Below are positions 25,086-36,567 of a stretch of DNA of 64,000 bases, in pieces (the stretch's first letter is position 1; the number at the start of each line of letters is the position of its first letter). Location: contig CM114271.1 in the NCBI GenBank assembly GCA_050084515.1, positions 45,508,001 to 45,572,000 of the forward strand, written 5' to 3'. A program made the position numbers and the translations under genes. The notes beneath the pieces are model-generated. The model was not told where the DNA came from, searched no databases, and saw only the letters and a list, made by a program, of their open reading frames with translations. This DNA comes from Blasia pusilla (Eukaryota > Marchantiophyta > Marchantiopsida > Blasiales).

Positions 25086-28000
25086 TAGACAATATAAGAG
25101 AAGAAAATAGAGTTGTAGGGTTTAACATCCAAGAAAACATAAATGAAAAATTCTATAAATAAATTTTCACTAAAATATGTTATTGATTATGAAATTTGCA
25201 CACCATATAACAATCTTTTGCATTTTCCCTTATTAGTATGAATGAATAAATTATCTCTCATTTTGCCAATCCCCCTCTTTCAACTAAGATTAGATAAAAA
25301 AATTAATATTGTTGAAAAATCCATCCACACCAATTTTTTTAAAATTAAAATCAATTTCATCCTTTTTAAGAATTATCGTGTTTCCACTCTTCCATATTTA
25401 TCCTTTCTCATTTTTCCAAAAGAATATTTAAATTCCCCTCCATGCTAAACTTAAAATTAAAAATCTTAACTTTTCTACCTAAACATTTTTAAATGGATTT
25501 CATTTTTTAAATAGAAAAATCAAATGAACAGGAGGGATATTTTAAAAAAATTCAGAAGGATTGCAAAAAAAAAAATAGAAAATTCTAATTCTAATTTAAA
25601 CCTATTTTACATTCAATTTTTAGCTTAGTGTAGGGTATATTATAGGGTTTAAGAGCTTCATACGCTCATTTGGAGCTTCTCGGCCTTAGCCAATGCAAAG
25701 CTTAATATGAAGAACTAATTTTAAAATTTTAGCACCTAGCACTAAATGTGTGATCCAAAGCCTTCTTGTGTCAATGCAAATTAGTAATATACATGTTTGT
25801 GTGAAATAATTGTATGGAACTCGCGTGTGTTCGTGTAATAATCATGAGTCAAATTTGAAATCAAGTAAGGTCCAAAAAATCAAGGACGCAATATGTGAGA
25901 GTATTAAGGGGTTTCGTTTTTTTTTGGCGTAATGGGATACATGTTGAACTCAAAGTGGATATAGAGAACATGTGTCAAAATTTGGAGCACTTGAAAATGA
26001 AGAACATGTCCCCAAATAATAGTATCCTTGTACTCTTTTTCTTGCCACTTTACTTACAAAATTAATGCAAGGTGTTAAAACCCCTATTAGACTCCATTTA
26101 CTCTCTATAAATATAGACTAGTTATATTCCAAGACATTGCCATGTGTATGTTATATGGAAAATGAGTTGTGAAACATAACGGTTTCTAAATCATTGAATA
26201 ATAATCAAGCCTAATCCACCATCAATGTGAGGAAATCTAGAAATGATTCACCACTAGTAGCACCTTGCCCTAGAAAATGCTTAGAAAGCTTAAATATTGA
26301 AAGGTGAGTCTCTCTAACCCTCCCCTTGGGATTTATCCCTCTCCAAGCCTATAAAGCTCCAAGAAAGTAAGTTGCGCTCAACCTTCACCCCAACCTGCAC
26401 AATAGGTTATTAACTAATCAAGAATCTCCATGAACACTTCAAGAAAGCCCAAAAAGGGTGGCTTGTATCCACATGTCACCAAGGAAGGCCAATAGCTTAC
26501 TCCTAATATCTCCATCTTTATCTAACTATATATATCAGCCCTCCAACATGTTGCACTATCTATGTCATGTGCCTACTTCCTTGAATGTTGGTGTCATGGT
26601 AGAGAAGATGTAGAGCGAGATAGTATCGAAGCCTTAGAGGGGTCTTGTACTTCCCCATTTTTAGAGGTCATATACGACGTATACTTGTGAGGCGACCTAC
26701 GAGTGTAGGTCAATCTTCCTTTATGAGGAGTGACAACCTTTGAAAGATTGATTCTCCCATCCTTGGTGTGAAGCCACTTGGGCCTATAAAATTGAGGGTT
26801 AGTTGGTAATTGGTCTCATGAGAGGACCACATATGTAGTTTATTTACAATTGGGACATAATTATCGTCCTTCAAGAACTGTATCCAAGGGTGGCATCAAA
26901 TATGCCATATCATCATAGAGTTCAACCTCTACTTGTCCTTGCTCGTTCATGAAGAGATCCCAACCTTGAGCTTTGCAAGTAGAAGACTTGGGTTGCGAAT
27001 GTAAGACTCAACCAATCATGTGTTCCATATGTAGTCAAGTAGGACTAAATGGTTTCAAGTTTTTCGATGTGGATAGTGTCTCCCTAGAAAGGCTCATCCC
27101 CAAGCCTCAACCAATCTCTCCAAGTACCTCTCTTTAATAAGGAGTGCATTGATTATTTCCTCAAGTTGTGTCATGGACGGTTACTTAGCTCAAACCTCTA
27201 ACATAGTCAAACACGAAACATGGTTAATCTCTTGTTCTAAGACTTGAGCGGGTAGGAAGTGAAAGGATCCTCCCTTACAGGTACTTATGGGGTTCTTTGA
27301 GGCAAGCCCACCCTTATTGTGATCCATTTCGGGCCCTTCGTTTTGGCCCACAATCCCAAACGTGGTTTGTGACTTGTGGACCAGTGCTTGACTACTTAAT
27401 CCCCAAGATGCCATGAGATAGTCTCTTGTTAGACCCTCTATATCCTAACTTCCCCCAACACATCTTAGAACCTTAACCCACGTTTCATACATATGATAAC
27501 TTGTGCCCGGTTTGACTCTCAGTGTTTAGCGTCTCATGGTTGTCTTACCGCCCTTTGTGTTTCTTGACTAGTCTTATGACGTCTCGCCCTTTTTTACCAC
27601 TCCTCTTTTCCTTGCCACTCACCCTTGCTTAGAACTTAGATCAAGGGTCTTACACATTTCTTGGCTTGCCCTCATCCTTGTGAGAGTTAAGGGTTAGTTT
27701 TAAGATGTATGCTTGTTTTGACTAGTGTTAGTCTTGAGGCCAATTCTACTTCCCTTCCTAGTCTTGCGACTAGCTAGTCTAAGTTTGGACTATAATGGGT
27801 CACACCAAGTTCAGTCCTCATTTGAACCGGAATCATGACTCACTTCTTGGATCCCCGCTAGCGTGGGCACCATAGACATAAATTTTCAATGCTTAGGACA
27901 ACCTCTTATAAGCAACCATTACATACCAAAATTGTGATCACCCCTCATACTAACCCGCACAACATGCACCTAAAATATGATGGAACCACTACCAAACTTG

Positions 28001-28512
28001 AGTTCATCATACCATCCATGTTGCGAAAGTGAAATTGCATATATTTGCACTCATGGTCCTTCCACACCATACCATCATGGGCCTCCAACTTACTAGTGGC
28101 CATTTGTTAAGATAAATCACCACTAGTAAGTGTGCCACCTATTCATATAGCCAAAAATAGGGCGAGAAGATAGCCAAGGATGCCAACCAAATGAAGTGAT
28201 AACCTATAGCCAACCATGACAACTATAGGATTCTATTTCCCAATATATTGTCCTTGTTGCAAACTATATTTGTGTCAACTCATCTTCATCGTCCTCTCTC
28301 CATTCCTCGACAATAGAGGTACTAAAAGGATGAAGAACAAAACGTTTGGATAAATATGCAAGGAAGCTAGGAAGATGGAGCAATTCTCCATTCGTGCGAA
28401 AGGCCAAGTATGGAAATCAAAGGGAGCCCTTCCCTTCCCTTTTGTAAATGGTAAAAAATGATGAACATTGTCCAGAGGGTTCAAGAAGGTCCCTTTGGTC
28501 TTCTTGAACTAA

Positions 28513-28726
28513 TCTATATAATTAAAAGAGGATGGGGTTTAAGAAACCCTTCCTTCGGTGTTGACACCTATACCTTTTACCCTCCTCCAATGTTATTTTT
28601 AACTAAAGAACTAAAATAACAAGCCATAGACTTAAAATCTATTCTTTTCCCTCACATGCAATGACTTCATGTTTTCTTTCCCTCACAATTATTTTTCACC
28701 CGAGTGTAGCACGGGCATTATGCTAG
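28513..28726 (+). mobile_element. small non-autonomous Helitron
   Basis: Begins TCTATATAATTAAAAGAGG after an A (28512), contains the family block GTGTTGACACCT, and ends CACCCGAGTGTAGCACGGGC...GCTAG before a T (28727). A short CCCG/CGGG stem lies 10 bases before the CTAG end. Complete by the usual Helitron criteria, 214 bp, with no coding capacity. Confidence 0.8.
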
Positions 28727-29095
28727 TACTCGTTTATAACCATTGCTATGCGTGGAGCCAATGATCAAGCTCTCCAAAAGACTTAAAAAAAGTTTGTATG
28801 ATTGCTTGAGTTATTAATTTTTTTTACCGCCCACCACACGTTTGCAAATCGAGAAAACGTACTCCCTAACAATAGAAATAATGTGTAAAATACTAATACG
28901 AATCTATATTAGCATGGGAGAGTGCCTTCTTGATTTGCAAACACCTCTATGCTTGACATGCGACAACCGGGCAACAAGAAAATGTTTCTCCTTACAAGAG
29001 CAACAACAAAATGTTTTCCATTCTATGGGCAACACATTTTTTTTGCAACGTTATTAGTCCTTTCACTCCCGTATATTTCACGGGCTGCCCACTAG
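28727..29095 (+). mobile_element. Helitron 3' end, left border unclear
   Basis: A hairpin CCCGT-ATATTTC-ACGGG (29068-29084) followed by CTAG at 29092-29095 and T at 29096 is a classical Helitron 3' terminus. No matching TC start is obvious between 28727 and the hairpin. Either the true start is the TC at 28513, making a longer element, or the 5' end is lost. Confidence 0.5.
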
Positions 29096-29157
29096 TATAT
29101 TTTATTACACGAATATATCTTCCCAATTTTTCCCAAATATTCACCAGTGTCAAATTA

Positions 29158-29483
29158 TCCATACAATTAAAAGAGGGCCGAATTTGAGAAAATCCTGTCC
29201 TCTAAGGGTTTCTATGGTATTGGCACATGTCAACTTAAGAGAGAAAATTGAATTAAGAAAAAACTAGCGTAACAACCGTGCATAGCACGAATGAAAATCA
29301 CCCGCGCATAACACCCCGCTTCTTAATTTAAATTAAGCAGCTCTTTTCTACACATATCGTCACTTTAGCAAATGACATTACATACATGTCATCATCTAAA
29401 GAGGACGGGTCCTCGAACCTCTTTTAATTATATAGATAATAAAAAGAATTGAATATCGCTCACATAGCCTGGGCACGGGCTAG
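29158..29483 (+). mobile_element. outer Helitron, interrupted by a second inverted Helitron
   Basis: Starts TCCATACAATTAAAAGAGGG after an A (29157) and ends GGGCACGGG-CTAG (29480-29483) before a T. Positions 29264-29436 are occupied by another Helitron in the opposite orientation. Without that insert the outer element is about 153 bp. The block TTGGCACATGTCAAC is shared with other family members here. Confidence 0.75.
29264..29436 (-). mobile_element. inner Helitron nested in reverse orientation
   Basis: On the minus strand it begins TCTATATAATTAAAAGAGG (29436 downward, preceded by A) and ends CGTGC-TAT-GCACG hairpin, spacer, CTAG (29267-29264) followed by T. It is 173 bp with both termini intact. 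It shares GTGTTATGC..GGGTGATTTTCA with the Helitron at 23659-23820. Confidence 0.82.
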
Positions 29484-29560
29484 TTTCTTTTCTTCGGTTA
29501 GAAAAGAAAACATTCCCACTCGTTTCTGAATTTTGTCATTCCACTTTATGCCTTTATCGA

Positions 29561-30106
29561 GGGCCTACATTCCGCGATGAATAAAGGCCTTCAAAGTGCG
29601 TTGAAAGCCGGAAGCAACAGCGGAGAACCCTCTCATTCCCTCCACTGCGCTTCTCAGCCCGTGCAGCGAGGGACGAAATCGGCTGTGTGCAATGGATATG
29701 GCTGGAGATGCGGGCTGTCGGTGAAATCGGGGACTCGTGCGTGGAAAGGAAGGAAGGAGGAGGAGGAGGAGGAGGAGGAGGAGGAGGAGGAACGAGAGCA
29801 TCGCTGCGGCAACCGACCGCACCGGTGCTTCGTGGGAGGAAGAGCGGAGAATTGGAGGAGGTCGAGGTTGTGCGCACGGGGAGGAGATTAGGGAGAGGGT
29901 GGGAGGAGGGAGGGTGCTGGAAAGATTGGGGTGGTGGCGCGCGAGGGATGCCGGGCTGGAACGATCGGATGTTGCAGGGGCGCTCGGTTGTGGTTCAGGA
30001 GTGGGGGATCGGTGGCTTTGGGTCGTCGGTGATGGTGGGGCGCGTGTGAGCGATGCAGTGAGGGTTTAGGGATCTTTCGGGGAGGAGGGGGGAGTGCGTT
30101 GGGGAG
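29561..30106 (+). promoter_or_regulatory. GC-rich upstream region of EDRF1 with a GGA microsatellite
   Basis: The sequence switches abruptly from AT-rich Helitron DNA to GC-rich DNA ahead of the EDRF1 start. It contains a GGA run of about 13 units (29752-29790). Long overlapping open frames on both strands come from this repeat and are not treated as genes. Probable promoter and 5' UTR. Confidence 0.5.
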
Positions 30107-33100
30107 ATGCAGACGCCGGTGATCGCCGATCGGCAGCAGCAGGTGTGGCCGCTGCAGGCCCATCCGCCGCAGCGCCAGCTGGGGCAAGTTCAGGTGGTGC
30201 CGCCGGACGCATTTGTGGCGAGTATGCATGTGCAACCATCGGAGCCGTTGCAGCTTGGTTTCATGTGTGGCAGCCTCCCTGTGCCGACAGTCAGCCCGCC
30301 GGACATCACCAGCACCAGCAATTGTACCACAGAAGCCGCTCTCATTCCTGCCATCGGCCTTCAGACCCAACGGTGCGCTTCTGGTCCTGCAATTCCTGCA
30401 CTCGGGTTCTTGCCGGCTGGCTGCTATCCTTGGGTGTGACAATTTCTAGGATGTCTGCAATGACTCTTTTGTTGGTGACGATGTTGCAGGGCAGCGGCTC
30501 CGCGGTACCGAGTTCTGCCGACCGAGACAGATCTCAACATGCCGCCTTCAGATAGCTTTCAGGCAGAGCCGAATTTTCCTGTGGCCGCCTCTCATGAAGC
30601 AGCGGGTGGGTTACCTCTTAGAAACTTTAAACCTCAGTGTCCTCCTACATTTTCCAGCAAGCAAGACTCGTCATTTCAATTTTTCATGAGATTCACGTAC
30701 GTTTGCTCTCCTACTGCGTGGCTCTGCGTCACGGTCCCTAGTTGATGCATTTGAGTGTGCCAAGATACATTTCCCCGCCCCAGTTATTGGGGCAATTAGC
30801 TCATTTTCTGTGTTGATCCTGCTGCACGCGAGTGGGCTCTGCCCTCACAGCCTGTGACAGGGTGGCTATTTTGTTTGAAATTGCTCGTAGACAACTTGAA
30901 AAATTCCGTTCTGCTCAGTTATGTCATCCACCACCACTGTTAACTAGCAACAGTCTCTATGACCTTATTAGTATAGCTGCGAGAACCCTATGCGTTTATT
31001 AGTATAGCTGCAAGAACCCTATTATATGAAAACTGTCAAAGGCGGTAATTCCTGGAAGCCACCTCTGATGGCTACGGAGCCCATCTTCAACCTTGGAACT
31101 GATGGCAAACTCCATAAGAGATGCCTCTCTTTGCACTCGGAAATCAATGCAGATACATGTGGGATATGTTCAGTCATGCTGTCAAATGTGATGCTCACTT
31201 TTTGATTTATGATCTGTGTGGGCTCGTTTGTCAGGATTGTGCAAAGCCTGGGGTGGGAATTATCTGAGTCAACCTCTAGCAAGGAAGTGCGAAGCTCTTG
31301 CAGTCAACGCTCTTGCTGGTTATGGTGATGAGATTGATGTGGTAGCCCCGGTAGATATATTGAAACAAATATTCAAAACTCCATATTCCAAAGCCCGGAT
31401 ATCGGTTGCAGTCCATCGGATTGGTCGTACACTCATACTGAACAGTGGGTATGGTTTCCCCCCGTCATTCTTCTGAGCTTTGCGGGTGTTTCTTGGTTTT
31501 GGATGGCGGGGTAAAAAGAAAACTTAAATATGCATTTGAGATGTTCAAGTTGTGGAATGGTTGGACTTACCTCAATTTTAACATTGCAGGCCAGATGAAT
31601 GGAGGGACGACAGATCAGGAGCGAAAATAGCTAGGCAAAAGAAAAGTAACGCCAAGGCAATGGAAAGAAGCCTGTTCTCAAAATTTGTTCAGCATTCAAT
31701 GAATGGAGATTCTTTTGATTCGGCATTCTCTGCACATGCGGATTCAAAAAATTCTTCAAGTGCCCCTGGTTTCGAAGAGTTAGAGGACCATGAACTTCGT
31801 TGCCAGTCAAGGTCCAGGATGGCCACACAGCGGAAGGGTAAACAAAGGGGTTCATTGGGTCATTGCAGGCGCAGTAGATGTGGAGGTGGACTAGATACCT
31901 TACAGCAGAAGTCCCGATTTGTGGGTGAGCAGCAGAGGGAGACTGAATTTGTCCCAAATGACTGTCCAACAGAGGGCCCACAGAGGCCTCCTGAGGGATT
32001 TTTAAGAGTTCTTTTTTGGCAATTTCAAAATTTGCGAATGCTTTTGGGAAGTGACCTGCTTTTATTCAGCAATGAAAAGCACGCTGCTGTGAGCTTGCAT
32101 CTCCTAGAAATTGAGCGTCAGGTAGGATTTTGGACCCATCCCGAGTATTTTCTGTGTCTTTTCTTCTCCATGGTGAGCTTTGGATTTATTGGGTGATGCA
32201 TCTGTATGGTTCCTCCAAGTAAGAAACTGTTTCGAGCTTTGACTCATCTTGGGAATGTTGGCAGGTGACACCTGTGATGTGGTTAGATGCTTGGCTTGAC
32301 AATGTGATGGCCAGTATACCAGAGCTTGCTGTTTGTTATCATCGTGATGGTGTTGTCCAAGGTTATGAGCTCTTGAAGACAGACGACATATTCCTGGTGA
32401 AGGGGCTCGCTGAGGATGGCACGGCATTTTTTCAACCACATGTTGTTCAGCAGAATGCCTCCAATGTCTTAAGGTTCTTGCGAGACAACTGCAAGGAAGA
32501 TCCTGGGACTTACTGGGTATAAATATATCCTCTGTGTCCTTGACAATTTTATCACTTCTCATTTCAGCTGCAGGAAACAGCGAGAGCTAGTGACAACCGA
32601 GTTGATTCCTTTCCAACTCTCACTTACCTCCTTGTCATTCTTGAGTTGTGAACTACATTTGGAGGCTCCCAGGGCTCATTGCTAGTCCAAAGTCACCAAC
32701 TGAGGTTCTGTCTGCCTGTGTGATACTGACATTATGAATGGATGTCTGCAGCTCCTGAAGAATGCTGGAGAAGACTTGATGCAGCTTTTTGATCTTTCCG
32801 TGATCTCTAAGACGTATCCTTCTTGTGGGGAGAAGAAAGATAAGGATGGTGGCACACTACCTTCTACAAGAAACTGCTGCAATGGGCACTTCTCTCTGCC
32901 TTTGGCTATGCTTCTATATCGCTTAACTCACCGACTTTCACGATCTAAGGTATTGGAGGAATGCCCAACCGGTGCACTTCTCTGGTGAAATTCAAATCTG
33001 TCTTCATAATTGTCATGTGTGAGTTTGTGATACTGAGGCTGATGGATTTCTTTCCTCTTGAACAGGACCCAGCGGACAGGCGCAAATGTGCAAAGCTATT

Positions 33101-36100
33101 TGGCAAATGTCTGGAGTTTATGGATGAACAAGAGCATTATGTAAGGATAAGCTTATATCAAGCATGCAACTTTTTACTTCTGAGCTAAATTCTTTTTCAT
33201 TGGGAAAGAACTACAAGCTTCCCATATCTGTGGTTCTTTCTGCCTTTTCATGGACGTACAATAGATATGGACGGGAAACCACATATGTGATCTGATGGAT
33301 GTCAAATTGGAGTGATTATTTGAAGACATGATTTTTTTTCCAGCTAATGAATTCATTTCTCACGGTCTACAGATTATCCGTGCCTCAGCCCATGAGCATG
33401 TTGCCAGGCTTATTCTTTCTACTTATGAAGAAACTGGAGCATCTTTGAAGCCATTGTTACTGAAGTCTAGTATGACTAGTGGTGCAGTTGGAGGGAAAAC
33501 AAACCAGGGTGTACTTGAGCTATCCTGCTCTGTCCAAGAACCTACTGGAGATGAGGTCACTGTCTCGAGTCATGACGTACTGGAAGTTTGTAATGGAGAA
33601 GACTTAAGAAGCCATGATACCAAAATGTCTGACACATCTGTTGATGGAGAGGCACTTTCACTTGATGGGTTGACAGCAATGTCTCATCCTGAAGAAATGT
33701 CCATTACTTCGGAAGATTTAAGTACTCAAAAATTGCACGGATCACTGGTTGCCTGCGCGACAATGCCAAGCAAAAGCTGCACAGAAGCCCAGGTACCGAT
33801 GACTGTGGAAGAAACTCCCATTCCTGCCAGAGAGCCACAAAATGAACTTGATTTCCTTTCTGCAGCCTACTCTTTACCAAAGTCGCTGTGTGCTCTGACA
33901 GATCCTGTATCTGCCCGTCTTGAAGCAGTACACCATATTTCTCAGGCAATTAAAGCCCTGAGATGGCAAAGGCAGCTACAAGGTGTGGAAGAACATCCAC
34001 TGAAATCTGGTGGCACTTTTACTGAGCTGCCAAGTATTCAACAATTGCCTCTCTGTATATGTGGAGAGGTAGATTGTGTTGCAATTTGCGACTTCAAGGA
34101 AATTGGAAAAGGTGCCCAGATGGATCAAAAGCTTTGGCGCCTTATGTGGCTTCTTGGTGATGCCTATCTTACGCTTGGGCACGCATATAAGGATGAGGGG
34201 CAACTTAGCAGAGCTTTAAAAGCGACAGAGTTAGCTTGTATGGTATGTGGGTCGATGCCTCAAGTGAATGATAACCATACTCTCAGCCCCCAGAGTCACA
34301 AAGAAGGTGATGGTCTGTGGGATGGTTCCAGTGCGTCTCAGAAGGAGTCTCCAGATGTTGGTGGCGAGCTTTTGAGGCCATCCTCTTGTGCCAAATATTT
34401 CCAAGTAAATGGTGGTGATACTCCCAGCACAAGTCGTCCTTCAGTGCCCAAAGCTCGGCATTATCAAGAAGGTTCTTTCTGGGGGCAATTGTGGACGTTT
34501 GTGGGAGACATCTATGTGGAGATTCAACGCTCCCTTGGTGAAGGTGATGTTACATCTCTTGAACAGGGTTCCCAATTTGAGGAACTGACCATGACACAGG
34601 AAGTAATGAAAGAGGTTAAGCGCCTGAAGAAGAAAATTGGGCATCTAAGAGGAAGTTGCGGAATATGTAGTCTGACGAGTTGTAGTTGCCAGAGTGACAG
34701 GGCAAGTAGTGGAGATAGTGCCAGTAGCTGTAGCAGTAGCACCTTTAACACCAAGTATGGGCGCAAGCAAAGCAAGAAGTCAAAGTCAAATTGTAGAAGC
34801 GGAATGAATTTGGGTGGAGATGTATGGAATGATTTGACAGAGACAGCTGCTGAAAATGAAAGGAGACCGGAGAAAAAATCAATCTCAAAATCTAAGGAGA
34901 AGTTGAGTTCTCAGAGAGTGTATGAAGTCTCTGAAGACCTTGACATAACTCCCCCGACTCCTCAAATCTCTAAAGAAGTTCCAGAAACTGCTAGCAAGGC
35001 TCCCAGTGACATCTTCACATACTTGAGGAGACCTGTGATGGTGGATTGGGAAGCAAATCTTTCAGCTTCGGTGGACTGCTACTCTGCTGCAATAGGTTCC
35101 TTTTCGGGGGCTTCTGATGGTTCTGTAGACCTGGAACTCACACAGCGGAAGAAAGGGTGGGCTTGTAATGAACTTGGGCGCAAGAGGCTAGCTCTTGGGC
35201 AGGTTAAGTCAGCAGAAGTTTCTTTTGCGAATGCTATAGAAGCTTTTAGGGAGGTGAAAGACTTGACAAACATTGTCCTCGTGCATTGCAATCTTGGTCA
35301 TGGTCGAAGAGCAGCTGCAGAGGCTATGGCAGCTAAGCTAGCAGTTTGGGAAAACACTGATTTTGTTACCCCATTCCTGAAGACCATTGCTGAGGCCAAG
35401 TTTTTATACGGAGAAGCATTGAAGTATTACGGGAAGGCCAGGGGGGAGCTTGTTGGTGGAGGAGAGGAATTGGAGCGTGCCATGGGTGGGCTGTGGAATG
35501 AAGTGCATACGCAGTTGGCACATACATATCTGAGACTTGGCATGCTTCTGAGTAGAGAAGATAGATTTGTCTATACATGTCGTAAGACTAGCGAGAGGGG
35601 ACAGCTTGGGAATGAGGAGTCTCAAAACAAAAAATCTGGGATTAAGGATGCTACTTCTACGAAAGATGCTATTACAAAGGCTCTTGTCATTTATGAATCT
35701 TTGGGAAAGTACCGGGCCCAAGAGGCTGCATTTGCCCAGTACCAACTTGCATGCCATCACAGGGACTCTTTTATATGCATTGCCACTCAGGTGGATACGT
35801 TTGGTTTGAAGAAAGTTGATACATCAAGCTTTCATAAAGCAAAACTGCATGTTTCTCTTGCAGAGCTTTACTGGCAAAAAGCTCTAGACTTTTACCAACC
35901 AGAAACACATGCTGAAATGTTCCTGGATATCTTGATGGAAAGGTCCGCTCTGTGTTCAGTCATGGCAAGTTCATTTCATCAAAATCAGGTTAGTACTGCT
36001 AGATCTTGTTTCCTCTTGAAAGAAATATCTGTTTTGACCCTGGTGGTCCCTGTTTGACAGGGTAGTCATGATGTGAGTTTTAACTGCAGTGAGTTGCACT

Positions 36101-36567
36101 ACACATCCTGGATGTAGAACTGTGTAAGTCTTTGGTCTAGCTGTCACATGGCTTTCTCTCTGACGAGTTGTCATTATTGTACGCAGATGATGGAACAAGC
36201 ACTTCTGCTTCTTCTTGAAGGTCGCAGAGTCTTTGTCTCCAAAGCCAGGGGTCACGAGAGTGAAAGCCTGAATGCAGATAGCGTAAAAGAAAAACCCCCT
36301 AGGAATGTGGTTGAGAGGCTGACCAAGCAGGTGCAGATGTTGCTAAAAAACATGCTGGCAGCTGCAATGATGTTGAATAAACCCTCCTCCAGTGCCAACT
36401 TCTTGAATAGACCTGGGAAGAACAGTGATACTGATGTGCATGGGGACACGAAAACTTACATGATCAGGACTGCGGATGTCATGAAGTTGAAGGAGATGTA
36501 CAGAGTGATTCTACAATTACAGGACGAGCCTGATTTGGAGCTACTATCCAATCTGTGGATCTGCTAA
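30107..36567 (+). CDS. EDRF1: EDRF1-like (erythroid differentiation-related factor 1 homologue)
   Basis: Conserved eukaryotic protein; the animal form is linked to globin gene control, while the plant role is poorly known. Exons: 30107-30435, 30490-30605, 31235-31448, 31590-32121, 32265-32516, 32752-32949, 33066-33140, 33373-35988, 36187-36567, about 1570 residues. Conserved blocks in order: GFMCGSLPVPT, YRVLPTETDLN, RKCEALAVNALAGYGDEIDV, FLRVLFWQFQNLRMLLGSDL, LDAWLDNVMASIPELAVCYH, GYELLKTDDIF. The long eighth exon holds TPR-like helical repeats (ALGQVKSAEVSFANAIEAF, TQLAHTYLRLGMLL) and two Cys clusters, C-I-C-x4-C-x3-C near 34054-34089 and C-x2-C-x4-C-x-C near 34657-34690. The first intron as drawn is only 54 bp. 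A donor at 30405/30406 would give 84 bp and keep the same phase. Exon 2 joins exon 3 in phase. Confidence 0.92.

Larger units (their letters stand above)
23821..29560. other. intergenic region with Helitrons and tandem repeats
   Basis: Apart from the repeats listed separately, this 5.7-kb stretch is AT-rich and has no supported gene. The open frame at 24747-25067 is low-complexity and lies in a probable decayed Helitron. Sequence around 26590-26780 resembles parts of the LTR at 58061-58529, for example GACCTACGAGTGTAGGT at 26694-26710, so an old LTR-element relic is likely there. Confidence 0.5.

Noticed and set aside
29554-30069. Long overlapping open frames on both strands around the GGA run
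   Set aside because: They are caused by a trinucleotide repeat in GC-rich DNA and contain poly-Glu, poly-Arg, poly-Gly, poly-Pro or poly-Leu tracts without a domain.
31042-31234. Possible extra EDRF1 exon (reading GNSWKPPLMATEPIFNLG)
   Set aside because: No donor gives the right phase without creating a stop, and exons 2 and 3 join correctly without it.
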